64,000 bases of DNA from contig CP044131.1 of NCBI GenBank assembly GCA_008727115.1, positions 3,224,001 through 3,288,000 on the forward strand, read 5' to 3'. A program made the translations under genes and the position numbers. Shown one piece after another: positions 9,059-17,429 of the stretch; position 1 is the stretch's first letter, and the number at the start of each line of letters is the position of its first letter. The notes beneath the pieces are model-generated. The model was not told the origin of the DNA. It saw only the letters and a program-made list of their open reading frames with translations, and did no database searches. This stretch comes from Comamonas testosteroni. Its GTDB lineage: Bacteria; Pseudomonadota; Gammaproteobacteria; Burkholderiales; Burkholderiaceae_C.

Positions 9059-9689
9059 GCTCAAAGGTACAAACATCATTTGTTCAGCAGTCGTTTGATG
9101 CAGTTGATCTTGTTTTTCATCAATTTCTGTTCATGACAGAAATTCCTGAGTTTTCAGACATTGCCTCTCCTACAGGCTGTATGCCGCAATTGTTGTATGT
9201 CAATGGAAAGGCGCACACCTTGCGGATAACTGCACACTTGCGTGTAGTGTGTCCAATGTTGCTCCACGCTGAATCACTGCCGCATGCACCGGTTGAACGT
9301 CACAGACTTCAGCCCCAGAAAAACTGAAAGAGGCTTGTGTGCAAGGAGCTTGCGCCAAGTGACTACGGCATTACTTACTTCATTGCCAGTGACGTGTATC
9401 ACACATATTTGCAAGATTTTTCACTTGAGGCTGCATTCAGCACCTTACGCTTGCCTAAGAGCTTGATGCCCATGGAGTGCTGCTGCAGATGCAGATGCAG
9501 ATGCAGATGCGGACCTGCTTAGCTAAAGTGATACTGCTTCTGAGCATGCAGCAGGCTAAGCTGACGACAGCCAGCCGCGTTGCAGACAGACACACGTCAC
9601 TGCCGCCTCGACAAATGTGAAAGGGAGTTCGCCATTCCCACTCATAGTTCGCAGCAACACCCTTACAGTTCAATCCAAGCATAGGAACG
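9059..9689. other. gene-poor stretch between IS5 and tRNA-Gln
   Basis: No convincing gene is present. The minus strand next to the IS does not continue kpsC: all three frames stop within about 45 bases. The open frames are short and unlike known proteins. The stretch contains a hexanucleotide repeat at 9485-9508. It is probably scar DNA left by deletion of the upstream capsule genes. Confidence 0.6.
9485..9508. repeat. hexanucleotide repeat (GCAGAT)x4
   Basis: There are four perfect tandem copies of GCAGAT (ATCTGC on the minus strand), followed by a near copy GCGGAC. It is not inside a supported gene. Confidence 0.9.
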
Positions 9690-9723
9690 AAAAAGCCCGT
9701 CTACGAACATAGACGGGCTTTGA
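9690..9723 (-). terminator. intrinsic terminator of tRNA-Gln
   Basis: The stem AAAGCCCGTCTA pairs with TAGACGGGCTTT around a 6-base loop. Read on the minus strand it ends in a T run. It starts 6 bases past the tRNA 3' end. Confidence 0.88.
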
Positions 9724-9728
9724 AATCT

Positions 9729-9805
9729 TGGCAGGGGAAGAAGGATTCGAACCTTCGCATGCTGGAATCAAAATCCAGTGCCTTAACCAGCTTGGCGACT
9801 CCCCT
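9729..9805 (-). tRNA. tRNA-Gln (TTG)
   Basis: This 77-nt tRNA has an encoded CCA. The acceptor AGGGGAG pairs with TTCCCCT, the discriminator is G, and the T-arm is GAAGG-TTCGAAT-CCTTC. The anticodon arm CTGGA-TTTTGAT-TCCAG presents TTG. It marks the right edge of the accessory block and is a plausible integration site, but no duplicated tRNA end was found in the window. Confidence 0.95.
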
Positions 9806-10331
9806 AAAGAAACGAGAGTATATCTCAGTTTTCACCTACTCTCAGCAAACTCTTCATTTCAAACCAAGTCATGCAGCTCGGCCCCGAAGATTGCACACAT
9901 AGAGCAGAAGACGCTCTTGCGCTGCCATACATGAAGGATGAAGGCAAGAGGTTAAGCAGTGCAAGCCGTTCAAGAAATGCTTTGCGAGACTGGAAGAAAG
10001 CCGTCGTGCCGACGCAGACAAGGTTGCGGCTTTAAAGCTTGTCAGGGAACTGCTCCGACAACATGCCCTCATGATTTCAGAGTCACCGTTACTCCCCCTA
10101 AAGGAGACAAGAATCCGCTCCGTAGCAAACCGGTTTAACCGTGTGCAGGACGGGCAGACAGGCTTCTCACTCACTGACGTTTCAGTGGGTGTTTCAATAT
10201 TTTTGATAGCTGCTTGTGCTTGCTATTCATTGAGTTCAGATACTTTCAGCCCTGAAGCCCATAAAAATCAAGCGCTAACAGCTCCTCTTTTTAATTAAGC
10301 AGTCGATAAAAACTTGCACGCCCTAACGGCA
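9806..10331. other. intergenic stretch with an unassigned plus-strand frame and a palindromic repeat
   Basis: One plus-strand frame is open from 9942 to 10298 (119 codons) without a strong start. Its middle looks protein-like (FARLEESRRADADKVAALKL, then SVANRFNRVQDGQ), so it may be the remnant of a gene; I recognise no family. The end of the stretch (about 10195-10290) holds TTTTTGATAGCTGCTTG and AATCAAGCGCTAACAGCTCC. These resemble the arms of the long palindrome at 50501-50591. Confidence 0.4.
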
Positions 10332-10421
10332 GACTGCCGAGCAAGGGCCGCTCCGCAGCGAGGGCAGCGCCCCCTCACGCGAAGCGAGAGAGGGAGAAGC
10401 CGCGCAGCAGCTCAGGGGGTG
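10332..10421. repeat. interspersed palindromic repeat, copy A
   Basis: This is a diverged copy of a roughly 95-bp element also found at 20716-20814 and 31035-31133. It shares GAGCAAGGGCCGC, CCGCAGCGAGG, GCGAAGC and the terminal CTCAGGGGGTG. It abuts the stop codon of the minus-strand gene at 10422, the same orientation as the other copies. Confidence 0.8.
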
Positions 10422-12548
10422 TTACTTATTCAAACTTTCGAAGTTCTTCCCCTCGGCCACCAGCCTCTGCAGCAGCGGCGCAGGCTGCCAGAACAGCGCA
10501 TCTTCCTTGGCAAAGGCTTCGATATCGGCCAGCACCTTGTCCAAACCCTGCATATCGGCCCACTTCATGGGGCCGCCGCGATAGCGGGGGAAGCCGTAGC
10601 CGGAGATAAAGGTCACGTCCACATCCAGCGGGCGCAGCGCAATGCCCTCGCCCACCACCTTGGCGCCTTCGTTGACCATGGCGGCCATGTAGCGGCGCAT
10701 GATTTCCTCGGCCGTGAACGGGCGCGGCGTCACGCCCTTTTTGGCACGCACTGCATTCACAATCGCCAGCACTTCGGGGTCGGGCTGACCGATGCGCGCG
10801 CCTTGTGGGTAAAGGTAAAAGCCTCGTCCCGTCTTCTGGCCGAACCAGCCCTGCTCGCAGATGCGGTCGGCAATCTCCACATAGCGGGCGACCGGAGCAT
10901 TAGGGTCGCGCGTGGCAGCGCGGCGTTTGCGCCTGGCCCAGCCGATATCGCCACCGGCCAGGTCCGTGACCTGGAACGGGACCATGGCAAAGCCGAAACC
11001 GCGCACGGCCTCGTCGATTTCGTAGGGACTGGCTCCGTCTTCCATCAAGTAGTCAGCGGCCTGCTTGTAGGTAGCCAGAATGCGGTTGCCGATAAAGCCA
11101 TCGCACACGCCTGCGCGCACCGGCACCTTCTTCATCTTCTTGGCCAGCTCAAAGGCCGTGGTCACCACATCGAGTGCCACCTTGGCGGGCACGACGATCT
11201 CCAGCAGCTTCATGATGTTGGCCGGGCTGAAGAAGTGCAGGCCGATCACATCTTGCGGGCGGCTAGTGACGGCGGCAATCGCGTCGATGTCCAGATACGA
11301 GGTGTTGGTGGCCAGCACGGCGCCACTCTTGCAGACGCGGTCCAGCTCCTTGAACACAGCCTTCTTGACTTCCAGATCTTCGAAGACCGCCGCGATCACC
11401 AGATCCACATCGGCGATGTCGTCATAGCTGGTCGACGGGGTGTAGCGCGCCATCACGGCAGCCTTGGCCTCTTCCGTCATGCGGCCCTTGGCGATCAAGC
11501 CGTTGTAGACCTTCTCGACATTAGCCTGGCCACGCGCGATGGATTCGGCATCGCGCTCGATCATGGTCACGGTCAGACCTGCATCCAGTGCCGACACGGT
11601 GATGCCCGCGCCCATGGTGCCGCCGCCGATGATGGCGATCTTGCTGAAGGCTCGCGGCTGTGCGGCCTTGGCTTCGGGAATCTTGGCAGTTTCTTTTTCG
11701 GCAAAGAAAGCGTGAATCAAACCCTGGCGCTGCGGGCTGTCAATGCAGGCCAGAAACTGGGCGCGCTCGAACTTCAGGCCCTCGGCGAAAGGCAGTTCTA
11801 CAGCGGCCTGCACGCAGTCGATGATCTTCATGGGCGAGAACAGGCCGCGTGACTTCTTCGCGGTATCGGCACGCAAAGCTTCCAGATCAGCCAGCGCTGC
11901 GGCCTTGTCTGCCAGACGGCTCTGCTCAGCACTGGTTCGGCGCAGCGGTGCGCCCTGCGCCAGCAACTCATGTGCATAGGCCAGACCGGCGGCCACGGGG
12001 TCTGCGCCCTCTTCCAGCTTGTCCACCAGACCGGCTGCCAGCGCAGCCTGCGCACTGATGGGCTTGCCGCTAAGCATCAGCTCGGTTGCGGCCTTCACTC
12101 CCATCAGGCGCGGCGCACGCTGCGTGCCACCGGCACCAGCAGTCAGGCCCAGAGCAACTTCAGGCAGGCCCACCTTAGCACCAGGAAGCGCCAGGCGGTA
12201 ATGGGCCGACATGGCAATTTCCAGACCACCACCCAGTGCCGGGCCATGTACCACGGCCACCACCAGCTTGTTGCAGGCTTCAATGCGATTACAGACATCA
12301 GGCAGAAAAGGCTCAACCGGAGGCTTGCCAAACTCGCGAATATCGGCGCCTGCAATAAAGGCCTTGCCAGCACCCACGATGACCACGGCCTTGACGGCGG
12401 CGTTGGCATCCGCCTGCTCCATCGCAGCAACCAGGCCCTGGCGCACCGCAGCGCCCAGCGCATTGACGGGCGGGTTGTTGATGGTGATGAGGAGGATGTC
12501 ACCGCCCTGCTTGAGTTCAACAACAGAAGCTGTGGCTTCAGCAGTCAT
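10422..12548 (-). CDS. bifunctional enoyl-CoA hydratase / 3-hydroxyacyl-CoA dehydrogenase (FadB/FadJ type)
   Basis: The 708-residue enzyme catalyses the two middle steps of fatty-acid beta-oxidation: hydration of trans-2-enoyl-CoA, then NAD-dependent oxidation of L-3-hydroxyacyl-CoA. The N-terminal crotonase domain (residues about 10-190) has the oxyanion motif HGPALGGGLE at 101-110. A linker follows, then the Rossmann motif IIGGGTMGAGI near residue 305, ATNTSYLDID, GLHFFSPAN and two C-terminal dehydrogenase domains. The start at 12548 follows GGAGAC; a 44-codon longer frame upstream lacks a ribosome site. No thiolase gene is adjacent. Whether it is FadB- or FadJ-like cannot be decided here. 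Confidence 0.9.
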   Translation of the reverse strand: MTAEATASVVELKQGGDILLITINNPPVNALGAAVRQGLVAAMEQADANAAVKAVVIVGAGKAFIAGADIREFGKPPVEPFLPDVCNRIEACNKLVVAVVHGPALGGGLEIAMSAHYRLALPGAKVGLPEVALGLTAGAGGTQRAPRLMGVKAATELMLSGKPISAQAALAAGLVDKLEEGADPVAAGLAYAHELLAQGAPLRRTSAEQSRLADKAAALADLEALRADTAKKSRGLFSPMKIIDCVQAAVELPFAEGLKFERAQFLACIDSPQRQGLIHAFFAEKETAKIPEAKAAQPRAFSKIAIIGGGTMGAGITVSALDAGLTVTMIERDAESIARGQANVEKVYNGLIAKGRMTEEAKAAVMARYTPSTSYDDIADVDLVIAAVFEDLEVKKAVFKELDRVCKSGAVLATNTSYLDIDAIAAVTSRPQDVIGLHFFSPANIMKLLEIVVPAKVALDVVTTAFELAKKMKKVPVRAGVCDGFIGNRILATYKQAADYLMEDGASPYEIDEAVRGFGFAMVPFQVTDLAGGDIGWARRKRRAATRDPNAPVARYVEIADRICEQGWFGQKTGRGFYLYPQGARIGQPDPEVLAIVNAVRAKKGVTPRPFTAEEIMRRYMAAMVNEGAKVVGEGIALRPLDVDVTFISGYGFPRYRGGPMKWADMQGLDKVLADIEAFAKEDALFWQPAPLLQRLVAEGKNFESLNK

Positions 12549-12972
12549 GTTTGTCTCCGATTTCGCTTGATGAAACAGTGTCGATTCTTGCGATATCAGC
12601 GTTGGATAGCAATCCGATAAGTCACTCGGTGAACGCCACTTCAAGCTGATCCTGCGGTTAAGAACTGCGTCCTCTTCCACGATGCGATCCCGGATTGTCT
12701 GGACCTATTGCACACACCTCATTCAAGGATCGACTCCCCCTCTAGGGCCCACCACCATCACTAAACCTTGCCTTTTATAAGCAGTGCTTTTGCTGTTTCT
12801 GTAGGAGCAGCCCTAGGTCTTTTTACTGCTCCGACGGTCAGGATTTTTCACTGCACGTCCGCTACAGACAATGTTTGCTCGGCGCAAATATTGACCAGGT
12901 GCTACCAAGACTCGCCTGAGTCCACCGAGTCTGCTTTAGATCAAGTCAGTGCACAGCAATTTTGTCTAGTCA
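12549..12972. other. divergent intergenic region
   Basis: This region separates the minus-strand beta-oxidation gene from the plus-strand Mo-hydroxylase operon. No gene is supported. The only clear signals are the ribosome site of the left gene and, just past the right edge, a -10 box with an operator-like palindrome. Confidence 0.6.
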
Positions 12973-13000
12973 TATAATGGTCTATACATATATAAGACCA
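12973..13000 (+). promoter_or_regulatory. -10 box and operator-like palindrome upstream of the Mo-hydroxylase operon
   Basis: A perfect TATAAT lies at 12973-12978 without a good -35. It overlaps the first base of an inverted repeat, TGGTCT (12978-12983) and AGACCA (12995-13000), with an 11-base AT-rich spacer. A palindrome over the start point suggests repression by an unlinked regulator, since no regulator gene adjoins the operon. Confidence 0.5.
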
Positions 13001-13029
13001 AGTTCTTGAACCTACGATCTGCTGACGTC

Positions 13030-13638
13030 ATGAAATTCACTCTGAACGGCCAGGAAGTGGATGCGCAAAGCGCCGCTGCCGACACTCCTCTTTTGTACGT
13101 GCTGCGTAACGACATGCAGCTCAACGGCCCCAAGTTCGGCTGCGGCCTGGGCGAATGCGGTGCCTGCGCTGTGTTGATCGACGGCAAGGTGGCGCGCTCC
13201 TGCTCCGTTCCCTTGAAAGCCGTCGATGGCAAGAAGGTCACCACGCTGGAAGGCCTGTCGCCTGACGCCAGCAAGGCCGCCAGTGCCCAGGCTTTGCAAG
13301 ACCGTGCCGTGCTGGATGTCAGCGCTGCCAAGAGCGAGGCCCCCGCCGCATCGCGCAGCTACACCCTGCATGTGGTGCAGCAGGCTTTTGTTGGTGCACA
13401 GGCTGCGCAATGCGGCTACTGCACCAACGGAATGATCATGGCGCTGGTTGCACTGTTCAACCAGCAGCCCAAGGCAACGGACGAAGAGGTCAAGCACGCC
13501 TTGTCGGGCCATCTGTGCCGCTGCGGCACCCATGTGGAAATCATGCAGGCCGCCGCACGTGCTCGCGAGCTGATTGCACAAGGCCACAGCCCCGCTCTTC
13601 CTGCCGCAGTCGCATCCACACCAGCAAAGGCTGCCTGA
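13030..13638 (+). CDS. molybdenum hydroxylase 2Fe-2S subunit (IorA/NicA-like)
   Basis: This 202-residue iron-sulfur subunit belongs to a xanthine-oxidase-family dehydrogenase that hydroxylates N-heteroaromatic rings or aldehydes. The N-terminal plant-type ferredoxin domain has CGLGECGAC and a following CSVP. The C-terminal helical domain has QCGYCTNGM and HLCRCGTH for the second cluster. It is slightly longer than the usual 150-160 residues, with an insert near residues 85-115 and an Ala-rich tail. The start at 13030 (MKFTLNGQ) is preferred over 13006. It precedes the Mo subunit by 2 bp, so the two are surely co-translated. Confidence 0.9.
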   Translation: MKFTLNGQEVDAQSAAADTPLLYVLRNDMQLNGPKFGCGLGECGACAVLIDGKVARSCSVPLKAVDGKKVTTLEGLSPDASKAASAQALQDRAVLDVSAAKSEAPAASRSYTLHVVQQAFVGAQAAQCGYCTNGMIMALVALFNQQPKATDEEVKHALSGHLCRCGTHVEIMQAAARARELIAQGHSPALPAAVASTPAKAA

Positions 13639-13640
13639 TC

Positions 13641-15944
13641 ATGAAATTCTTCACCAAAGACAATCAAGCCCAGCTCACCCGTCGTCAATTGCTCAAGGCA
13701 GGCGGCATGCTCATGGTCGGCTCCGTCGCGGGTGGCCATCTGCTCATGGCCCAGACTGCGCCAGAAACCGCTGCCAAGGGGCCATTTGCCATTCCTTCGG
13801 TTAAGCTGGTGGACAGCTTTATCGCCATCGGTGCAGATGGCTCCGTCACGGCCTACAACGGCCACGTGGACTTGGGCACAGGCATACGCACGGCGCTGGG
13901 ACAGCTGGTGGCCGATGAGCTGTATGTGGACTTCTCTACCGTCACCATGGTGCTCGGCCACACAGCCCGTACCCCCGACCTCGGCCCCACCATTGCCAGC
14001 AACACCATCCAGGTTTCATCCCTGCCCATGCGCCATGCCGCAGCGCAGGTACGCCAGCTGCTGATCAAGCTGGCCAGCGAAAAATCCGGCATTCCTGCCG
14101 AGCGCATCACCACGCAAAAGGGTTTTGTCATCGCGGGTGGCAAGCGCTACGGCTATGGCGAGCTGGTGCAAGGTCTGGATCTGCAGATTGAAGTCGATGA
14201 AAAGATCGAACTGCGCAAGTCGGGCTTCGAATACATCGGCAAATCGGTGCAGCGCGTGGACATTCCCAACAAGGTGCTGGGCGCCTTGACCTATATCCAC
14301 GACCTGCGCGTTCCCGGCATGCTGCATGGCCGCGTGATCCGCCCCCCGTATACCGGTGCTGACGCCACGGCACCATTGGGCTCGAGCCTGGTATCGGTCG
14401 ATGAAAAGTCCATCGCCCATCTGCCCGGCATCGTCAAGCTCGTGGTCCAGGGCGACTTTGTCGGCGTGGTTGCCGAGCGTGAAGAGCAGGCCATTGCCGC
14501 CATGCGCCAGCTCAAGGTCACCTGGAAGGACTGGGCAGGCCTGCCCGATCTGTCCCTTTCCGGCCTGCACCAGACCCTGGTCGATCACGACAAGACCGAT
14601 CGCGTGCTGCAGGAAGATGAAGGCGCACTGCAAGCGGTAGAGCAAGCCAAGATTCAGCTGACACGCGACTATGTCTGGCCCTATCACGCTCACGGCTCCA
14701 TCGGCCCGTCCTGCGCGATTGCTCAGGTGGGCGATGGCCAGATTCAGGTCTGGACCGGCTCTCAAAACCCTCACGACGTGTGCAAGGACATCTCCAAGCT
14801 CATGGACGTGAATGCCGACAACGTCAATGTGACCCGCCTCGAAGCCTCGGGCTGCTACGGCCGCAATTGCGCCGATGACGTCTGCTCCGATGCCGTGCTG
14901 ATGTCCGCAGCCGTCGGCGGAAAGCCGGTGCGCGTGCAACTGATGCGCGAGCAGGAGTCCGGCTGGGAGCCCAAGGGCACGGGCCAGTTGATCCGCGTGC
15001 GCGGCGGCATGGACGAGCAGCACAATGTCACGGCCTATGAGCTGCGCACCTGCTACCCCTCCAACAACGCCTCTGCGCTGGCCCTGATCCTCACGGGCAA
15101 GGTTTCCGCCAAGGTCGATGCCCAGCAAATGGGCGACCGCACGGCCATCCCGCAGTACGAGTATCCCAAGATGCGCATGATCTCCCAGGATGCCGTGCCC
15201 ATCGTGCGCGCCTCCTGGATGCGCGGCGTCTCGGCCCTGCCCAATGTGTTTGCCCACGAATCCTGGATCGACGGGTGCGCCTATCTGGCCAAGGCCGACC
15301 CCATCGAGTACCGCCTTCGCTACCTCAAGGACCCTCGCGCCGTCGCCTTGATTGCCGAGGCCAAGAAGCAATGCAGCTGGGTCGATGGCCCGGCCCACCG
15401 CAACCCCGCACCTGCAGAGCAGCGCCTGGTCAAGGGCCGCGGCTTTGCCTATGCGCGCTACATCCACAGCAAGTTCCCCGGCTACGGCGCTGCCTGGGCC
15501 ACCTGGGTTTGCGATGTCACCGTGGACCGCGAAACGGGCGAGATCAAGATCGACAAGATCTTTGTCGCCCAGGACACCGGTGCCATGGTCAACCCCGCAG
15601 GCGTGCGCCATCAGGTGCACGGCAACGTGGTGCAATCTGCCAGCCGTGTGCTCAAGGAATTCGTCACCTTCGACAAGAGCGGTGTGACCTCTCTGGAATG
15701 GGGCGGCTACCCCATCCTGCGCTTTGACGAGCTGCCCGAGATCGACTCGCTGCTGGTCGAGCGCCCCAACGAAGCGCCCATGGGTGCAGGCGAGTCGGCT
15801 TCCGTGCCCAGCGCTGCGGCAGTAGCCAACGCCTTCTTCGACGCCACCGGCGTGCGCCTGTTTGAAGTGCCCTTCACGCCCAGCCGCGTGCTGGCCGCAC
15901 TCAAAAAAGCCAAGACTGAGGCCAGCGCTGCCTCGGCCCAGTGA
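13641..15944 (+). CDS. molybdopterin-binding subunit of isoquinoline/nicotinate-type dehydrogenase, Tat-exported
   Basis: This 767-residue large subunit belongs to the aldehyde oxidase/xanthine dehydrogenase superfamily (IorB/NicB type). The N-terminus has a twin-arginine signal (TRRQLLKAGG), so the folded complex is probably exported to the periplasm, as known for this subgroup. Late motifs include the SWMRGVSALPN region, QDTGAMVNPAGVRHQV and APMGAGESASVPSAAAVANA. The last contains the Glu-bearing block expected to act as general base. It forms an operon with the 2Fe-2S subunit upstream and a cytochrome c downstream (23-bp gap), which would carry the electrons away. The substrate is not determinable from sequence; nicotinate, isoquinoline or an aldehyde are candidates. 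Confidence 0.88.
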   Translation: MKFFTKDNQAQLTRRQLLKAGGMLMVGSVAGGHLLMAQTAPETAAKGPFAIPSVKLVDSFIAIGADGSVTAYNGHVDLGTGIRTALGQLVADELYVDFSTVTMVLGHTARTPDLGPTIASNTIQVSSLPMRHAAAQVRQLLIKLASEKSGIPAERITTQKGFVIAGGKRYGYGELVQGLDLQIEVDEKIELRKSGFEYIGKSVQRVDIPNKVLGALTYIHDLRVPGMLHGRVIRPPYTGADATAPLGSSLVSVDEKSIAHLPGIVKLVVQGDFVGVVAEREEQAIAAMRQLKVTWKDWAGLPDLSLSGLHQTLVDHDKTDRVLQEDEGALQAVEQAKIQLTRDYVWPYHAHGSIGPSCAIAQVGDGQIQVWTGSQNPHDVCKDISKLMDVNADNVNVTRLEASGCYGRNCADDVCSDAVLMSAAVGGKPVRVQLMREQESGWEPKGTGQLIRVRGGMDEQHNVTAYELRTCYPSNNASALALILTGKVSAKVDAQQMGDRTAIPQYEYPKMRMISQDAVPIVRASWMRGVSALPNVFAHESWIDGCAYLAKADPIEYRLRYLKDPRAVALIAEAKKQCSWVDGPAHRNPAPAEQRLVKGRGFAYARYIHSKFPGYGAAWATWVCDVTVDRETGEIKIDKIFVAQDTGAMVNPAGVRHQVHGNVVQSASRVLKEFVTFDKSGVTSLEWGGYPILRFDELPEIDSLLVERPNEAPMGAGESASVPSAAAVANAFFDATGVRLFEVPFTPSRVLAALKKAKTEASAASAQ

Positions 15945-15967
15945 TTCCACAGATAAAGAACACCCCC

Positions 15968-17269
15968 ATGCGAAAGCTTCAAAAAATCCTCGTCGGTGGC
16001 GCTGCCGTGGTTGTCGTGCTGGCAGCCGCCGGCATGGCACTCACCCATCAGGGCGAGATCGCACCCCAAGCCGCCATTCCCGCCGCAGACTTCACACCCC
16101 AGCAGATTGCCAAGGGCAAGCTGCTTGCAGCCATGGGCGACTGCGCGGTCTGCCACACAGCACCCAACGGCAAGACCAATGCGGGCGGCCTGGCCATGCC
16201 CAGCCCCTTCGGCACCATCTACACCAGCAACATCACGCCCGATATGCAAACCGGTATCGGCAGCTGGAGCTACGCGGCCTTTGAGCGCGCCATGCGCCAT
16301 GGCGTGGACCGTGAAGGCAGCTACCTCTACCCCGCCTTCCCCTACACGGCCTTCAGCCGCGTGACGGACGAAGACATGCAGGCGCTTTATGCCTTCCTGA
16401 TGAGCGAGCCCGCTGTGCAGAACGAAGCGCCCAAGACTGCGCTGAACTTCCCCTACAACGTGCGCCGCGGCATTGCCGCGTGGAACTGGCTCTACCTCAA
16501 GCCCGGCGTCGTCAAGGACGATGAAACACAGGCTCCCGAGTGGAATCGCGGCGCCTATCTGGTCGAAGGCCTGGGGCACTGCAGCGCCTGCCACACACCG
16601 CGCAACGGCCTGGCGGCGGAAAAGACCGGTGAATTTCACTTCGCCGGCGGCAGCGCCGAAGGCTGGGATGCACCAGCTCTGACGGACAAGACGGCCTCGC
16701 CCCTGCCCTGGACCAGGCAGGATCTGGTCGACTATATGAAGACCGGCTTCTCGGCCCGCCACAGCGTGGCTGCCGGCCCCATGGCTCCCGTGGCCCACGG
16801 CCTGTCACAGCAAAGCGATGCCGACATCAACGCCATTGCCACCTATCTGATGAGCTACCGCAACGCCGATGCAGCACCCGGCGATGCCAAGGCATTGATC
16901 GAAGAAAAAACAGGTAAGCCCAAGCTGGCGCTGGACTCCGAAGGCTACCGCCTCTATCAAGGTGCCTGCATGGCTTGCCACAAGGCCGATCCTTCGGCCA
17001 GCAGCTTTGGCGTGCGCCCGCAACTGGCGCTGAGCACCAGCCTGCATTCGTCCTCGCCCGACAACGCCATCATGGCCGTTCTCGAAGGCGTGCAGCACCC
17101 AGCCCATGCCGACCTGGGCACCATGCCGGCCTTCCGACATGCCCTGAGCGATGCACAGATCGCCACCTTGCTCAACACCATGCGTGCCCAGTACGGCGTG
17201 GATGAGTGGAAGGATCTCGGCGCCAAGGTCGCCCAGTTGCGCCGGCAAACACAGGCTGCAGCGCACTGA
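15968..17269 (+). CDS. tri-haem cytochrome c, electron acceptor of the Mo hydroxylase
   Basis: The 433-residue protein has an N-terminal membrane anchor or signal (residues about 7-24, VGGAAVVVVLAAAG) and three haem c sites: CAVCH near residue 59, CSACH near 206 and CMACH near 336. This is the layout of the membrane-bound cytochrome subunits paired with periplasmic dehydrogenases. In some nicotinate dehydrogenases the cytochrome is fused to the Mo subunit; here it is a separate gene. ATG 15968 is preferred over the upstream start at 15941, which overlaps the previous gene. Confidence 0.9.
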   Translation: MRKLQKILVGGAAVVVVLAAAGMALTHQGEIAPQAAIPAADFTPQQIAKGKLLAAMGDCAVCHTAPNGKTNAGGLAMPSPFGTIYTSNITPDMQTGIGSWSYAAFERAMRHGVDREGSYLYPAFPYTAFSRVTDEDMQALYAFLMSEPAVQNEAPKTALNFPYNVRRGIAAWNWLYLKPGVVKDDETQAPEWNRGAYLVEGLGHCSACHTPRNGLAAEKTGEFHFAGGSAEGWDAPALTDKTASPLPWTRQDLVDYMKTGFSARHSVAAGPMAPVAHGLSQQSDADINAIATYLMSYRNADAAPGDAKALIEEKTGKPKLALDSEGYRLYQGACMACHKADPSASSFGVRPQLALSTSLHSSSPDNAIMAVLEGVQHPAHADLGTMPAFRHALSDAQIATLLNTMRAQYGVDEWKDLGAKVAQLRRQTQAAAH

Positions 17270-17285
17270 GCCCACTTCTGCAGGC

Positions 17286-17333
17286 GGCCTTCCCCGGTCA
17301 TATCTGTTCATATGAACCGGGAAGGCCTTTTCC
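17286..17333 (+). terminator. strong hairpin between cytochrome c and xdhC genes
   Basis: GGCCTTCCCCGGTCATAT pairs almost perfectly with ATATGAACCGGGAAGGCC, followed by TTTTCC. It is likely a terminator or attenuator lowering expression of the downstream maturation gene. Confidence 0.75.
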
Positions 17334-17429
17334 CCGTACTTCAAAGGCCTGTGTGGAGGCTGCACGGCCTTCCAAGCAAGTGCCGACTCCACAGATGGCG
17401 GCATGCCAAAGCAACAGAGAAAGCAAGCA

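Noticed and set aside
9455-9682. 75-codon minus-strand frame with an alternating Ile-Cys repeat
   Set aside because: The repeat is just the translated hexanucleotide tract; nothing else supports a gene.
9869-10174. 101-codon minus-strand frame
   Set aside because: Ser/Arg/Cys-rich composition and no ribosome site; the plus-strand frame over the same DNA looks more protein-like, though it too is uncertain.
10314-11852. 512-codon plus-strand frame
   Set aside because: Antisense to the beta-oxidation gene and begins inside the interspersed repeat.
14016-16040. 674-codon minus-strand open frame
   Set aside because: Antisense to the Mo subunit gene; His/Gly/Val-rich shadow of GC-rich coding sequence without domains.
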